A stretch of 64,000 nt of DNA from Cristatella mucedo. Taxonomy: Eukaryota; Bryozoa; Phylactolaemata; Cristatellidae. Within the stretch, counting starts at the first letter, position 1, and the number at the start of each line of letters is the position of its first letter. Position numbers and translations under genes: made by a program. The notes under the pieces were generated by a model. It saw only the letters and a program-made list of their open reading frames with translations. It had not been told where the DNA came from and did not search any database. Positions 41,905-53,699 of the stretch are shown one piece after another. The stretch is taken from assembly GCA_009760855.2 (NCBI GenBank), contig WPIO01000110.1, positions 963,501-1,027,500 of the forward strand, read 5' to 3'.

Positions 41905-42140
41905 CTAATAATAATATATTTGTAGAACGCCATCAGTGAACTTATTCTCTTTCTAGGCACTTTGTATATGCTGTATGAGAAGCATGGTCAAATTGTTAGT
42001 GGTAACACTTCAAAAGCCATAAAATATTAGAACTAACATATATAGCGTAAGCATGTAAAATATGGTTTTTGAAGCATGCACAGCGCCAGCAGGCATAAGT
42101 ACACAAAGAACGAATCACTAAGACCCACCAAAGACTGCGA
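41905..42140 (-). mobile_element. Diverged LINE family II 3' end
   Basis: aataataatatatttgtag, catcagtgaacttattctct, aggcactttgtatatgctgt and the cagcgccagcaggcataagt segment align with the copy at 36.9 kb. Confidence 0.65.
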
Positions 42141-42394
42141 GAAACTGGTGCGAGCTGTCGGACGATGTCGATAGCTCACTAAAGTGCTGCTAACATTGCT
42201 GACCTTCTAACTTGGATGGCAGCAGTATTTTTCAAATTGAAATGGCGATAAACCGATTAGTTACAGAAGACCTTAGAGTGACTCAAAAAACTAATTAACG
42301 CAACGCCCAATATGAGCTAGGCTAGGGTATCTCCTGCAGCGTCTGCGAACATTATGGGTTCGCTGTTTCAATGTGACCGATCTGTTACTTGACG

Positions 42395-42640
42395 ACTCCG
42401 TCAGTTTCACTATCAAGGCAGCCTACTTTCAGCTACGCAAAACGGCAACGATTCGTGCGCTCTCTCACACTGATACCGCAGCCAATCCGGTCCATGCATG
42501 CGTGACATCGCGTCTGCATTGGCGGAGCTAGCTACCTGCAAGTTCTCCTGCCAGTGCAATAAAACGCTCGCAGTTGGCGCAAAACTTGGCTGCCAGGCTT
42601 TTCTGTCGTGAACTATGCAACCGCCGCACATATGCTTCTG
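42395..42640 (+). mobile_element. LINE reverse transcriptase C-terminal fragment
   Basis: Frames read IKAAYFQLRKTATIRALS, then VHACVTSRL, then ALAVGAKLGCQ-like sequence, the 'KSAFFxLRNIxxIRxxL ... VHAFVTSRLDYCNSLL' region of CR1/L2 elements. Confidence 0.6.
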
Positions 42641-43014
42641 TATCAATCCTGCAGCTCCGCATCGAGGGGGCGTGTCGCCCGGAAGAAAGCCTCGTTTTAT
42701 CTACTCGTATAGCAAGTAATGTCTACTTCCACAAGCGAATGCAGAAGCTTCGCTGCGCCAGCCCACCCACCTCCGCTGGTTACTTCAATCCTGCCCGAAA
42801 AGCATTTCCGGTTCAGCAAATCTAAAAAATGGCCGCCATCCTTAAAAGCAGCCATTTTGGAAAATGAACCCGAACTGGCGCTCGCAAGGCGCGCTGCTGT
42901 AGCAGTCTGTTTAGCATCGTCGAAAAAGAAAATGAGGTAGCCCTTACTGCAGAACTCTTTCGAAGCTGCTCGCCGTAGGCGCACCTCTCGATCTAAAGCA
43001 AAACCTTTGCTGAA

Positions 43015-43135
43015 TTTACAGCCTCATTTATATACCGGCAGATGAGCCTTTATGGCTATCGTCACCGCTCGCAGTACACGATATTGAATCTCCCACTGTA
43101 GGACTCGAACCCACGACCTGGGTCAAGAAGAACCT
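43015..43135 (-). mobile_element. tRNA-derived SINE family A
   Basis: tacagcctcatttatatacc, gagcctttatggctatcgtc, then aggactcgaacccacgacct, the reverse of the B-box. Confidence 0.7.
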
Positions 43136-43599
43136 GCATCATCATAACCTCATGAATTAAGGGGAACCCTTGAACTCGAGCTGCTTCCTAGGCCTAAGAT
43201 GTGCACTCAATGGTGAAACAAACTTCCGGGTGCTAAAGCGACATCTGCGAGAATTCATACCGCTCAGCCAGGAGAAAGCTAAATGGATCAGCTGAGCGAG
43301 GACCGTCGATTTAGTAGGCGCGCATTAAGCGGCAGCCTGGACCGGCTGAGTCGCTGAGACGCGCCGTGGAGCATTTCCGGCTTGCGTTTGCTAGATAACT
43401 ATTATCGGCGGCTGCATGTGACTCAGTTGAGTTATATCAGTTGCCCCCTCCCCCACTAACGTCCCATTCTCCCGAATGTCCATAGGAGAGATTAGCTGTA
43501 GTGCCCTACAAATACGCGCTGCCGCCGCCCTTAACTAGCTGCCACGTCGGGCCGGAAAATTACCGTTCGGGTCTTGTAGCCACAATCGTAGCTAGCTCC

Positions 43600-43925
43600 A
43601 AAGTTTCCACCACTCCGTCACCTTGGGGTCCGCAAATAACTGCGATACACTGCGGTACAGCTACCATTTCCACAATAAACGTAAGAAACTGAGGTTTTCT
43701 TTTCAAATTAAACAGAATGGTGTTACATGTTTAACCACCACCTTTCATGCAATTGTGCTTTCGCATTCTCGTGCTATGACCTCAAATGGCCCGGGCAAAC
43801 CATCCTCATTACATATTCGAAGGTTCATAGAAATACAATTTCTAGAAAAATTCTTCGGCTAACTGCGGTTTTGATTCCAAATTATAGGGAACCGTATGGC
43901 AGGTTTACCCAAAAGATTTAATTTC
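43600..43925. repeat. Left copy of a diverged direct repeat flanking a LINE
   Basis: Shares collinear blocks with 45035-45320: cagtac/ggtacagctaccattt, cacaataaacgt, the 'tggcccgggc' block and a 'gaaccgtatggcaggtttac'-like ending. Confidence 0.55.
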
Positions 43926-43934
43926 GCTTGCTCC

Positions 43935-44995
43935 CAGCCGTCCAGCAGGTCTAACTCTCTCACCTTTTCTTGCTGCACGTATTGATGACATCCGCACATG
44001 GATGGCAGCAAACTTTCTTAAACTGAATGATGATAAAACCAACCTAAGTAGTTATGGGCAAGCCAAGTGTGATTCAGAAACCGGCTAAAGTTAAAAATTG
44101 GCTTTGCAAGCAAGTCTCCTGTCGAATTTGCAGGAAATCTAGGTGTCATGTTCCAAAATCACCTCTTATTTGACGACCACACCAGCTCCACAGTCAAGCA
44201 TGTCAACTTACTGCTCCATAACATTGCTAAAAATTGGGCTTGATTAGACAGCGATACCACATCTAACTTGGTCCATGCATCTGTGACATCCCGTCTTGAC
44301 TTTGGTAACTCACTGCTTGCTGGTCTACGGACCTGTGCACTCAGGCGCTTACAGCTCGTGCAAAACTTTGCAGCTAAGCTTGTCTTTCGTGGGCGTCGCA
44401 GCTGTCACGTCACACCACTTCTCGCCGACCTGCACAGGCTTTTTACTTTTTTTTTTTATTTCAGTCAACCAACGCATTGACATCAAGGTATTGTCACTCA
44501 CTTTTAGGACCCTTCATTCTTTGGCTCCAGCCTATCTATCAAATCTACTACCCCAACGAGCTATGCATCGCTCCACCAGCTTTTTGGAATTTAACTGTTT
44601 ACTTATACCTCGTACAAACCTCAAATCGTTTGGACACCGTGCCTTTAGTTCGTATGCTCCCAAAGCCTGGAACTCACTCCCGACTTCCGTCACGACATCT
44701 CCTGACTTGACCACTTTTAAGATGAAACTAAAAACGCACCTATTTATGACAGCATGTAGTGGGTCTCTGTGATTCGTAATTTACATGCTTATGCCTGCTG
44801 GCGCTGTGCATACTGCTTCTAACACTACTTGCATGCTGACCTTGCGCATGTCATGCTAACCGTGTCATTCTTGTTGCTTATCGAGCACGCTATCGTCACT
44901 GATCGTGATTTGATCGTGCTTCCCTTTCAGCCATTGTAAAGTGCCAAGAAAGATAATGAGTTTTCCGAGGGTGCTTTATCAAAGTATTATCATTC
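43935..44995 (+). mobile_element. LINE family II, second half of RT to 3' end
   Basis: Reads TWMAANFLKLNDDKT (about 43998-44040), FVTSRLDFGNSLLAGL-like sequence at 44270-44330, HSLAPAYLSNLLPQRA, FGHRAFSSYAPKAWNSLPTS (about 44629), then TTFKMKLKTHLF, then the 3' UTR with tgtaaagtgccaagaaagat and a tcaaagtattatcatt end. The most complete family II 3' half here, with frameshifts upstream. Confidence 0.85.
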
Positions 44996-45034
44996 TTAAA
45001 AGCTATCGCATCCAGTAGCCCGGCCCAGTTAGCA

Positions 45035-45320
45035 CCCCAAATATTCCTACGGCAGTACAGCTGCTATTTTCACAATAAACGTCACGAAACTGCAGCTTTA
45101 ATTCCTCATTGCAGACAAAAGCGTTCCGGATTTACCCAGCCAGTTTAATGCCATTTCGCGTACCTGTTCTCTTGCTATGGCCTCCAGTGGCCCGGGCCAT
45201 CCACACTCCATAAACCTTCATGTGGACGTACAGTTGCTAGTGCAGCAATAGTAAGCGCACTACTTCGGTTAGAGTTCCACTTTATACAAAACAGAGAGCC
45301 GGGTTAACCCACTAAATAAA
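45035..45320. repeat. Right copy of the diverged direct repeat
   Basis: Pairs with 43600-43925 in the same orientation. The LINE II copy lies exactly between the two. Confidence 0.55.
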
Positions 45321-45639
45321 TGTTAGTTACGATCGTGTGTTCCTATTATCGCTTCGTTATCGTAGTTCAAATGTATTCCTAGATGTTATTGCTGTTGATA
45401 CGATTCGTGAATTATGCATTAACAAAAGAAAAGCATCCCGGAGCCGCCGCCGCCGAGGGGTCAGGGGCCACGAGCTGAGACGCCGCTCATTTGACCGGAG
45501 CTGCTGAGTTTGCCGCTCGTTTGACATTTCTAGCATTGTCTCACGAACCGCTCAGCACGTTCACCCTCATGCGTCAGTGTGAATCTCTTTAACTTAGTGG
45601 TCCTCAGGCCTGTTACAAATCCGGTGGCCCAGCCTGACG

Positions 45640-45960
45640 CCTGTCTTTGGAATCCTTGCTCAATGTGCTATTAACCCTTAGCAATAAGCGACCTTATTTC
45701 TGCAAAAGGTCTCGACCTGATCGCCTTGAATAAAACTTGGCTAAAATCTGTAAACTACCAGATAATTAAAGACGCTTCCCCTACTGGTTTCTCCTTCTTT
45801 CACACCACTAGATCAATCAAATTGGATATGGAGTCGTTATTATCACGCGTTCAAAATAAATTTGACTTCAAGCCATTTGCAGTACCCTCGAAACAGTCTT
45901 TCGAATCGATTGTATTAATTTCACCCGACAACAAGCTACCGAAGAAGACGAGAGTCTAGC
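45640..45960 (+). mobile_element. LINE endonuclease-domain fragment
   Basis: Reads DLIALNKTWLKSVNYQII, then DASPTGFSFFHTTRS, then SFESIVLISPDNK. The 'DLIALTETWL ... FESIVL' pattern is the apurinic-endonuclease-like domain of CR1/L2 LINEs; the catalytic Glu of the TETW motif is Lys. Confidence 0.7.
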
Positions 45961-45964
45961 ATAA

Positions 45965-46620
45965 TACAATTCAACACTTAATAAAATCAGAGTTTAGACG
46001 GCAAAGGCTACCGGTCATGCGGTGAGCCTTTGAAATTTTGATTTTAATGTGGATCTACTTTAGTTGCCACGCACGTGTTTCGCAATAGATTTTTCTCTTG
46101 CTGGTGTCCTCGCCAGGTAGATTGCCCCATAAGTATTGCATAAGTATTTGCACGTAAATAATATAGATACTAACCATCGGAACACTACAATATGTTGATA
46201 TGGTTACAGCATCAAAAATAATATATTTAAGTATGCTTTAACAGCACTTCCAGAATCCTGACTCTGACCACAGTGTGTGTGTATCGTGGACTACGTAAGT
46301 CCGTGCAGCGTGTACGGTTGACACTATTTTATAATTTTGCTTTAATGAAAATGACAATATATCGTATTGCTTGCATTTAAAAGGACATGTTATATTGTTT
46401 GCTATGAAGATATAGATTTATTTATTGCTAGCTTTTAAAATTGACAATACAAGGATAACAGTTTGTGATCCCCGAAGTTAATTTCTGAGTTTTCCGCATG
46501 CGATGCGATGGACTGGACTTAAATAAAGTCCATTAAAAAGTGCTCATCTTCTGAAGACCCGGTCTGACGTCTGCCCCGGGCGGTATTCATTGGCAGACAC
46601 ATTTTTGCAAACTGTAAATA
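45965..46620. other. AT-rich spacer between LINE pieces
   Basis: No feature recognised; possibly LINE interior too decayed to see. Confidence 0.35.
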
Positions 46621-47562
46621 AGATTTCAAATGCTTCTCTGGATAACGGGTTTGACAAGTACTTCAAATAGGCAGTCGTTCGACCGATAGCCAAAAAAACG
46701 GACTGGATTCAGAAGTCCTATCAAACTATCGAACAGTTTTCCATCTTTTTCAAAAAGTATTGAAAATATTGTCACTAAGCAGCTGGTAGCGTAAATTAAA
46801 AATAATACATTATCAGAAAATTTCAGTTGGAATTCAAGTGACATCACTCCACTGAAACTGCTCTCATCCGCGTAATCAACGACATCCTATGCAGCAACGA
46901 TGACGGAAATGTGACTGTCATAGTCCTGCTGGATCTATGAGCTGCGTTCGAGAAACTTTTTATCACAATATCCTTCTTCAGAGATTGAGAACATAGATTA
47001 GTACGGCAGATGAGGCACTGGCGTGGGTCGAATCATACCTTTCCGTTCGTGATTAATCCATGTCCTATGGAGGTCAGGTCTCATTAAACTGACCAGTTAT
47101 GTGGATTCTCACATGGGTCATTCCTAGTCCAACTGTTGTTCTCAGTTTATTGAGACTTAGCTGTACTTGACGTTTAAACGGTCGGAATCTGCTGCAGTGA
47201 CTGAACTGAATGCTTGTCTTGCAGACATTCAATTATGAATGTCGGGAAATTGCCTTAAACTCGCCGACGATACAATGAAACTGCTATTCACAGAGCCCCT
47301 AAGCGTGTGGTTAGACTAGAAGACTGTGCCATTCTAAAAGACGATGCTGTCGTGTGTCAGTCATTGTGTGCTCGGAACTTTAATGTCGCCTTTGACAACT
47401 GCCTAAATTGTATTATAAGTTTTGGACGACTCCTTCGCAGCTTTAGACTATTTCAATTCTATATTGATTTTATTATTATTCAAGATTATTTCAATTCTAT
47501 TTTGGCTCGGCTACCGATAAAACATATTGGCCACTGCAACTGGTGGTGAATATGGCCGCAAG

Positions 47563-47638
47563 GCTTAAGGTTAAGGTTAAGGCTTAAAGCTAAGGTTAAG
47601 GTTAAGGTTAAGGCTTAAGCTTAAGGCTGCAAGGTTAA
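47563..47638. repeat. Degenerate (AAGGTT)n / AAGGCTT array
   Basis: Repeats of TAAGGTTAAGG and TAAGGCTTAAG variants, derived from the LINE sequence 'gcaaggctt' that precedes it. Confidence 0.8.
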
Positions 47639-47652
47639 ACAATCATCAGCCC

Positions 47653-47658
<6 letters not shown>

Positions 47659-47699
<41 letters not shown>
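47659..47699. repeat. (CT)n microsatellite
   Basis: About 20 CT units following the AAGGTT array. Confidence 0.9.
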
Positions 47700-47701
<2 letters not shown>

Positions 47702-48279
47702 TTTCTGATGTTCGAGCTTCTTATGTAGAATCGGATTGATTAACGAATAAAGAGTTTGGTTCCTACGATGACCCAGAAGGCGACCGCCGTACCGCGACTC
47801 CTTCATACCTGAACGGAACTGCCGCACCAGTTTCAGCCTATTCGTGTCCTCAGGTCCTCTATGGGCCATAATTTAGCTGTTCAATCCCTCCGCTTAAAGA
47901 CCGTTGGTGGCAGAAAAATTTGCTCTGCAGGTCCTAAACATTAAAGCTCACTTCCGAAATTTTGAGCAACGACATCTACTCTCCTGCTTCCGACTATAGG
48001 ACACCCTCTCCTGCCTTCCTGAGCTGCCACCTCTATACTACTCACTACTTCAACTGCCCTCCCGACTCAGCTATGCTTCTCACTTTCTCGCTGTTGCGTG
48101 CGACGAAGTCTGCTGGCTACCGAATGCGTGCCGAAAGCTACACAGGCTTTAAATGCGCTAGAGAAAACTCTCCTGCGTAGCACCCGCTTAATATTTGTGG
48201 CTCTGCAGAGTTACAGACGGAGGTACGTTCCATTGCGTACCTAAGCGCCAAATATCTTGACACATCTGTCGCCTAGCGC

Positions 48280-49160
48280 GTCCGAATGCCACTTTTGTTT
48301 CTTAAACGAGCGCACGCCGCAGCGTCAGTGTCGTCGCAATATCGCAGAGCCCTGATCGGATGCAGAAGGCAGTGCACCGACAGCGATGACGGCGCCGCAT
48401 GGAAATATTGCTCTCGTACAGTCTCGCCCTCGTGCAGCCTCGCTCTCGTGCAGCCTCGCTCTCGCGCGGCGAGCCGACGCGAAACCCGCGACTGGCGTCT
48501 TCGAGCGCCAGGCGGCAAACCGGCGCCGTTCCAACACGCGACCAGCCACTGCCGCCGCCGCTGCAGCAGCGGCGGCGGCAGCGCCGCGTCGGAAAGCTAG
48601 CCGAGCGAACGCCGCGCCAGCAGCGGCAGCAGCGCTACGGGCACCAGCCACGGAGGCTGACGGAGCCGACGGAGAGAGAGCGACGCCGCCGTCCAGCGCG
48701 CTTCTGCGGCGGCCGCCGCCGCCGTCCTCGCCGCTCCCGCGGCTGCCGCCGTCGTCGTCGGCTCGGTCAGCTTTGATGTCGTCGCGACGCCGGTGGGCGG
48801 CGCTGTCGCGGAGGCGTCGTTGCAGCGTGACTCGGAGCAGTGGCAGACTGTCGCCTCAATCCCGTTGCGCGTCGTCGTGGCACGTCGGTGCGAGCAGCCT
48901 AGCGCTGCCGTCGGAAGTTCCGCGCAGCCCCGGCTGTACCACACTGCACCTGGGTCAACATTTGGCGTCCCGGTAGGACGTTTCGCGGCAGCGCACGCGA
49001 GCCCGCGGCGGGCTCTCTCGCTCGCTCGCGAGAGAGCTCGCGAGAGAGCTCGCGAGCTCGCCGCGAAGGATGCATGCTCGAGCGCTCCGCCCCGTCATAC
49101 CACTGTGCACGTCCACTTGTCTCGAGCTGAAGCACGGGCGGCCGTTAGCGCACGTGGTGA
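48280..49160. promoter_or_regulatory. CpG-rich block, candidate promoter / first exon
   Basis: Strikingly CpG-dense compared with its LINE surroundings. On the + strand, frame 1 is open from about 48664 to 49227. CACGTG|GTGAGT at 49151-49162 is a strong splice donor, and CCG|GTAGGA at 48973 is a second candidate. GCC/GCG repeats at 48540-48770 make Ala-rich frames in several phases. 49015-49070 has self-complementary GCTCGCGAGAGAGCTCGCGAG-like units. I recognise no protein; a first exon of a gene reading to the right is possible. Confidence 0.35.
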
Positions 49161-49640
49161 GTTTAGCACGGTCCTTATTGAATGGAAGGATGCAGTAGTC
49201 GCAATAGTAGCATTGAATTGCAGCTGAAAATGATTGGCGAGTTCTGTCCAGCCGAGGACATTATGCGGCCATTCGCAAGCTCTGCAGCGAATGCACTGCT
49301 GGACGAGAGTCGCGACTGGCGCATAAACAAATGCAGCAGATGCGGCAACGATCGCGTGAGGTGCGGCGTCGATCTATCGGCCGCGAATCGCCTGAAGGAG
49401 AGGGATGCGAAGATCCTTACGTGCGAGTGAAGGAAATACTCAAAACAGAATGTAATTTTAAGTAATAATCTACAATTCCTCCTTGCTCCGCAGACCCACC
49501 GGCCCTAGCCACCGCCTCGCTAATTCGTTCGACCTCTTCACAACTAAAGTGTCCCATGTCACGACTGACTCGCATGGGCGGACGTACCGCCGCTGTAGAG
49601 CGGCAACTCTAAAGTTGTCGCTACGAAGCCGCCAATAGAG
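49161..49640. other. Spacer after the CpG block
   Basis: One short frame, 49212-49430 +, has two CxxC-like cysteine pairs (CSRCGNDRVRC) but no known family; probably chance. Confidence 0.3.
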
Positions 49641-49644
49641 AACG

Positions 49645-49940
49645 ATAGAGAGAGAGTGGGAGAGAGAGAGAGAGTGAGAGAGGGAAGGAGAGAGAGAGAG
49701 AGAGAGAGAGAGAGTGAGGGAGAGGGAGAAAGAGTGAGAGAGAGAGAGTGAAAGAGGGAGAGAGAGAGTGAAAGAGAGGGAGAAAGAGTGAGAGAGGGAG
49801 AAAGAGTGAGAGAGAGAGAGAGAGAGTGAAAGAGAGAGAGGGAGAAAGAGAGAGAGAGAGAGAGAGAGTGAAAGGGAGGGAGAAAGAGTGAGAGAGAGAG
49901 AGAGTGAAAGGGAGGGAGAAAGAGTGCGAGAGTGAAAAAG
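49645..49940. repeat. Imperfect (GA)n / GAGTGA minisatellite
   Basis: GA tract with regular GAGTGAGAG, GAGTGAAAG and GGGAGGGAGAAAG units of roughly 20-40 bases. Confidence 0.95.
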
Positions 49941-50044
49941 AAAAAGCGAGAGTGGGAAAATGAGAGTAAGAGCAGCGAAGGATGGTGGAGAGTGTGCCTG
50001 ACTGTGCTCTGTCTGATCCATGCCCGGCTTCCAGCACGTCAAAT

Positions 50045-51115
50045 TCTCTCAACTTCCTTGATACATTACTGAAATTCGCAGCTGGATGGCAGCACACTTT
50101 CTCAGACTGAATGACGATAAAGCGTGCTTACTATTCGGAGGCAACCTATGGTTTTCTCAGAAATTGAAAATATATCACAAAAAATTGGCGTTGCCAGCAT
50201 ATCTCTTGTAGCACCTGTACGAGATCTGGGAGCCCAGTTTCCCAGCGGCTAAAAACTAGACGACCAAATCAGATCTACATTCAGGTCTACCTGTAGGTAT
50301 TCTGAAAACAGTCATTTTTGAAAACAGCTGTTTACAGTGTTCAAGTTTAAAAAAACAGCTGTTAACAGCTGTTTTTACTGTTTTCCATTGTTTCCACTAA
50401 TTTGACAGGCAAAAGCACGGGTCAGCGCTTGGGTTTGTTACCAGTGTGCAAGTGCGCGGGCTTAAACGCAATGCTTTCGTTGTGAGGTCAATTCGACTTC
50501 CGGTTAGAAGGAGCTGAGAATCAAATGCTGACGTCGTGTATAATTGACATTCGCGTTTGGCTAACGGCAAGCTGTCTGAGACTGAATGAAAATAAGACTA
50601 GCCTAATTCACTAGAAAACTTGTAGCTACGCAGAAATCTAAAAGCCTTACATCAATCAAGGGTTCACCAGGCTTAACTCATGCAACCTCGGCATGCGGTT
50701 GCGGCGTGCCGTTCTAGAGGGATTTTGCATTAAACGACCTGATCGGATACACCGTCAAGGCCTCCTTTTATTTTTAGCTATGTCCGACACAGATTTCGGG
50801 ACTGCTTAGACTGGGTTAACATAGCCCAGCTGGTCCACGAATTTCCGACATCCCATCTAGTTGCACTACTCAAAGGCCTGCCTGCCAGTGCAATACAACT
50901 CGTACTGTGTGCGCAAAACACTGTGGCTATAATATTGTATCGTAAACGTCACAAGTACCGTATTTAAACTCTTCTCAGCGACGGAAGACTTCCTCTTCCT
51001 AGGCATAGAAGAAAAGCTCTTCAGATTAAATAAGTAGCTTACCTCTGCCTCTACCTAACCTAAAATTATTTTGAGACCGTGCTTTCAGTTTGCATTCTCT
51101 CTAAGCCTGCAAGTC
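50045..51115 (+). mobile_element. Decayed LINE fragments (family II-like)
   Basis: SWMAAHFLRLNDDKACLL (50080-50130) is the post-YADD block; a second block of the same kind (agctgtctgagactgaatga, 50565) follows, then LVHEFPTSHL (50840) and the terminal segment. Two successive copies of the same LINE segment suggest two insertions. Confidence 0.65.
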
Positions 51116-51244
51116 ATCTAACTGACGTTACGACATTCCCCGACTGGACGATATTCCCAAAGAAGCTAAGTAAACTCAGTTTCCTCACGACGTCTGCGCC
51201 GTCTGAGCAAATTATGTGCTGTGTATGCACATTTGCACATTTGT

Positions 51245-51335
51245 GCTCGCAATAATAATAATAGTAATAATAAATTTGATAAAGCGTCCTCAGAGAACTC
51301 AATCTCTTTCTACACTTTACAATTGCTGCAAGCAA
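51245..51335 (-). mobile_element. LINE family II 3'-tail fragment
   Basis: aataataataatagtaataa, aagcgtcctcagagaactca, tacactttacaattgctgca. Confidence 0.75.
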
Positions 51336-51469
51336 AGCAGGACACTTATTATTCATGACACTGTACTTATTATCACTAACCAGTTGGCACGCTCACTTTC
51401 AAGAACATTTAAAGTGCCTTGAAAGAGGTTTATTTCTCGCAGGGTGCTATTAGAAATTAGAATGTCATT

Positions 51470-51905
51470 GTTATTAACACAAGGGCTTTCGCAATACGCA
51501 GTACCGTAATAAAATTAGGTCTCGTGGTTGCTACTGGACAAAGGTCAAGGCTCACTATGTCACTTTCAGAGGCGATGCTTTGTCTGAAAACTTGCTACAT
51601 TATTTCTATGTGAAGAGCACGGCATTCTGTTTAAAAACAAATTAAGCGTGATTTTTTTTGGCTCGCTAGCCCTTTTAAATTATTGCCACATCCCAATGCA
51701 GGGAGTTTCTGCAGCTTCACATTGAAGGTGCCGGAAGCCCAGAAACCTTTTATGATTCGTAAGTCTAGGAAACCTGCGGCATCCTGCTTCTGCGACAATC
51801 TGCGATATCCTGAGACATTCCATGAGTCACGCAACGCCGCCCAGTATATCGTGAGCTTTCTAAAAAGCATTGCCTATTTAACGGCGCCAGACAGGGATCG
51901 CTTCT
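51470..51905. other. Spacer, nothing recognised
   Basis: AT-rich, no repeat family or coding signal I can name. Confidence 0.4.
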
Positions 51906-51914
51906 TAAGACGTA

Positions 51915-52450
51915 ATAATGATAATAATACATTTAATAATAACACATTTGATATAGCATCCTCAGATAACTTGATGCCTTTCTAGGTACTTTCACAGTTG
52001 CAGCAAAAGTAACCGGACCGAAAGAGCCCGCTAAAAACCAATCCTGAACATTGATGCTGCCTGATGTAGTGCTGATACAGTTCCTTAGAGCTGTCAGTCT
52101 CTCCCTAAAGGCCTGGTAGCTATCACTTTCGAGCCTTCAGAGGAGGGAGACTCAAGGAGAAAATTAAGTATTTATTTGCAGGACACGTATCCTCTTTCAG
52201 AAGCGCTGCGGAGCCCTAAAAACCGAGCCGGTTTTATCAAAATATGCAAGTGTGCTTTGGCTATGCTCTCAGCAGGATGGCAATAATTATAATCACACCA
52301 GTGCAATATTTGTATAGCTCCCTTAAGAATTAAAGCTGCATGTTCTAGGCACTTTGAATTTCCCTTAAGGGAAGCATGAAATGTGGTTATTGATAATACG
52401 TACAGCGTCGGCCCGCATAAGCACATAAAAGACAACAATTCACGCGGAAA
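51915..52450 (-). mobile_element. Two reverse LINE tail fragments
   Basis: 51915-52010 (aataatgataataatacatt ... tgcctttctaggtactttca) and 52300-52450 (tctaggcactttgaatttcc ... cgcataagcacataaaagac) match family II tails in reverse. Confidence 0.6.
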
Positions 52451-52499
52451 CAGAAAATGCTATGAGGAAAAATTGCCTTTTCAACTTTTTCTTAAATTT

Positions 52500-53065
52500 C
52501 ATCTAGTCTGGGACACTGGCTAATAGTCAAACAACGGATCGACTTCAAGGTTTTGCCGCTTACTTTTAGGTCCCTTCATTCTTTGGCCCCAGCCTATCTA
52601 TCCGATCTACTCCGAATCAGGCGAAGCATCGTACCACCCGCTTTTCGGATTCTAGCTGTTTACCTATACCTCGTACAAACCTCAAATCTTTTGGAGACTG
52701 TGCATTTAGTTCGTATGCTCCCAAAGCCTGGAACTCAATCCGACTTGCGTCACGACATCCACTGACTTTAAACACAACATTTAAAAAGATCTTAAAAACG
52801 CACATATTTAGGACAGCCTTTAGTGGGTCCCTGTGATTCGTCATTTATGTGCTTGTGCGTGCTGACACTGTAGCATGCTGCCCACTAACCACACTTGCAT
52901 GCTGACCCTGTGCTTGTCACCCCTAACCATGTTATTCATGTTGCTTATCAAACATGATGCCAATCACCATTCGATCGTGTTTCCTTTGCAGCAAATGTAA
53001 AGTGCATAGAAAGAGATTGAGTTCTCTGAGGGCGCTTTATCAAGAGTATTATTATTATTTTTACA
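52500..53065 (+). mobile_element. LINE family II 3' end, well preserved
   Basis: HSLAPAYLSDLL, RILAVYLYLVQTS, then a PKPGTQS-type frame of the WNSLP region and the full 3' UTR ending tttcctttgcagcaaatgta, gagattgagttctctgaggg, cgctttatcaagagtattat. Confidence 0.85.
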
Positions 53066-53164
53066 TATTACGGAAGATCTGCAAGCGGTGATTTATTGGA
53101 AGTCGAGAAGAATTTTTACAAATGCAAGAGCCAACTTAGATGTGGTATCCTTGTCTAAGCAGGA

Positions 53165-53680
53165 TCGAATTTATTTTTTCAATTTTACTTAGCTAAAAAT
53201 AAGCAGACTTGACAGCGGACCTGATGTGGTCGTGTAGTAAAAGGTCATCTTTGAAAAAGACATCTAGATTTCGTAAGATGCCAGGAAAAAAATTTGCTGG
53301 CAGAACCGATTTTGAGCGTAATGCTTTCCAATTTCTGAGGCACACTAGGATTTCCGGTAGCTAATAATTCTGATTTATCGTAAGTCGTTTTGAGAAATTT
53401 TGGTGCCATGCAAGTCCGACTGTCAAAAATACATGCAGCCAGGAAGTTACAGGATTTTGAAGTTATTGATGGCTGGAATTGGTAAAAGCAAACGTACAGC
53501 TGTGTATTATTGGCATACAAGTGAAGCCTAGATTGAGCTTGGAACGTAAATTGGCAAGAGGTTGAGTTTAAATAGATAAAAGAAGTGGACAACGTACTGA
53601 GCCCTAGGGTAAACCGTACTTTATTGGTTCCTAGGGATGATTGTTGCCAGTCAACACCAATGCTCAAAAGTCTCCCTCTG
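53165..53680 (-). mobile_element. LINE reverse transcriptase middle fragment
   Basis: The - strand reads YANNTQLYVCF, where both catalytic aspartates of YADDTQLY are Asn, then SRTCMAPKFLKTTYDKSELL and GNPSVPQKLESITL. It covers the part 5' of most other copies. Confidence 0.75.
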
Positions 53681-53699
53681 AGACACCAACATTCAACGA

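Larger units (their letters stand above)
46690..48240 (+). mobile_element. LINE family I, RT domain to 3' end, decayed and expanded
   Basis: NYRTVFHLFQKVLKI and 'LVA' (46720-46790), a TALIRVINDIL-like stretch, VTVIVLLDL then a stop within the motif (46905-46940), EALAWVESYLS (47010), then the terminal part from 47780 with SYRRRYV-like tail. A GGTTAA-type array and a CT tract have grown at 47563-47699 inside it. Confidence 0.75.

Noticed and set aside
44532-44714. - frame over the LINE II end
   Set aside because: Antisense shadow of the WNSLP region; the same shadow appears at 52.7 and 63.4 kb.
45726-45959. 77-codon + frame as a host gene
   Set aside because: Matches the LINE endonuclease pattern (WLKS ... 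SFESIVL).
47563-47638. Interstitial telomere array
   Set aside because: Units are AAGGTT/AAGGCTT, not TTAGGG, and derive from the LINE beside them.
48386-48976. 196-codon Ala/Arg-rich frame
   Set aside because: Low complexity from GCC repeats, with equally open frames on the same and the opposite strand.
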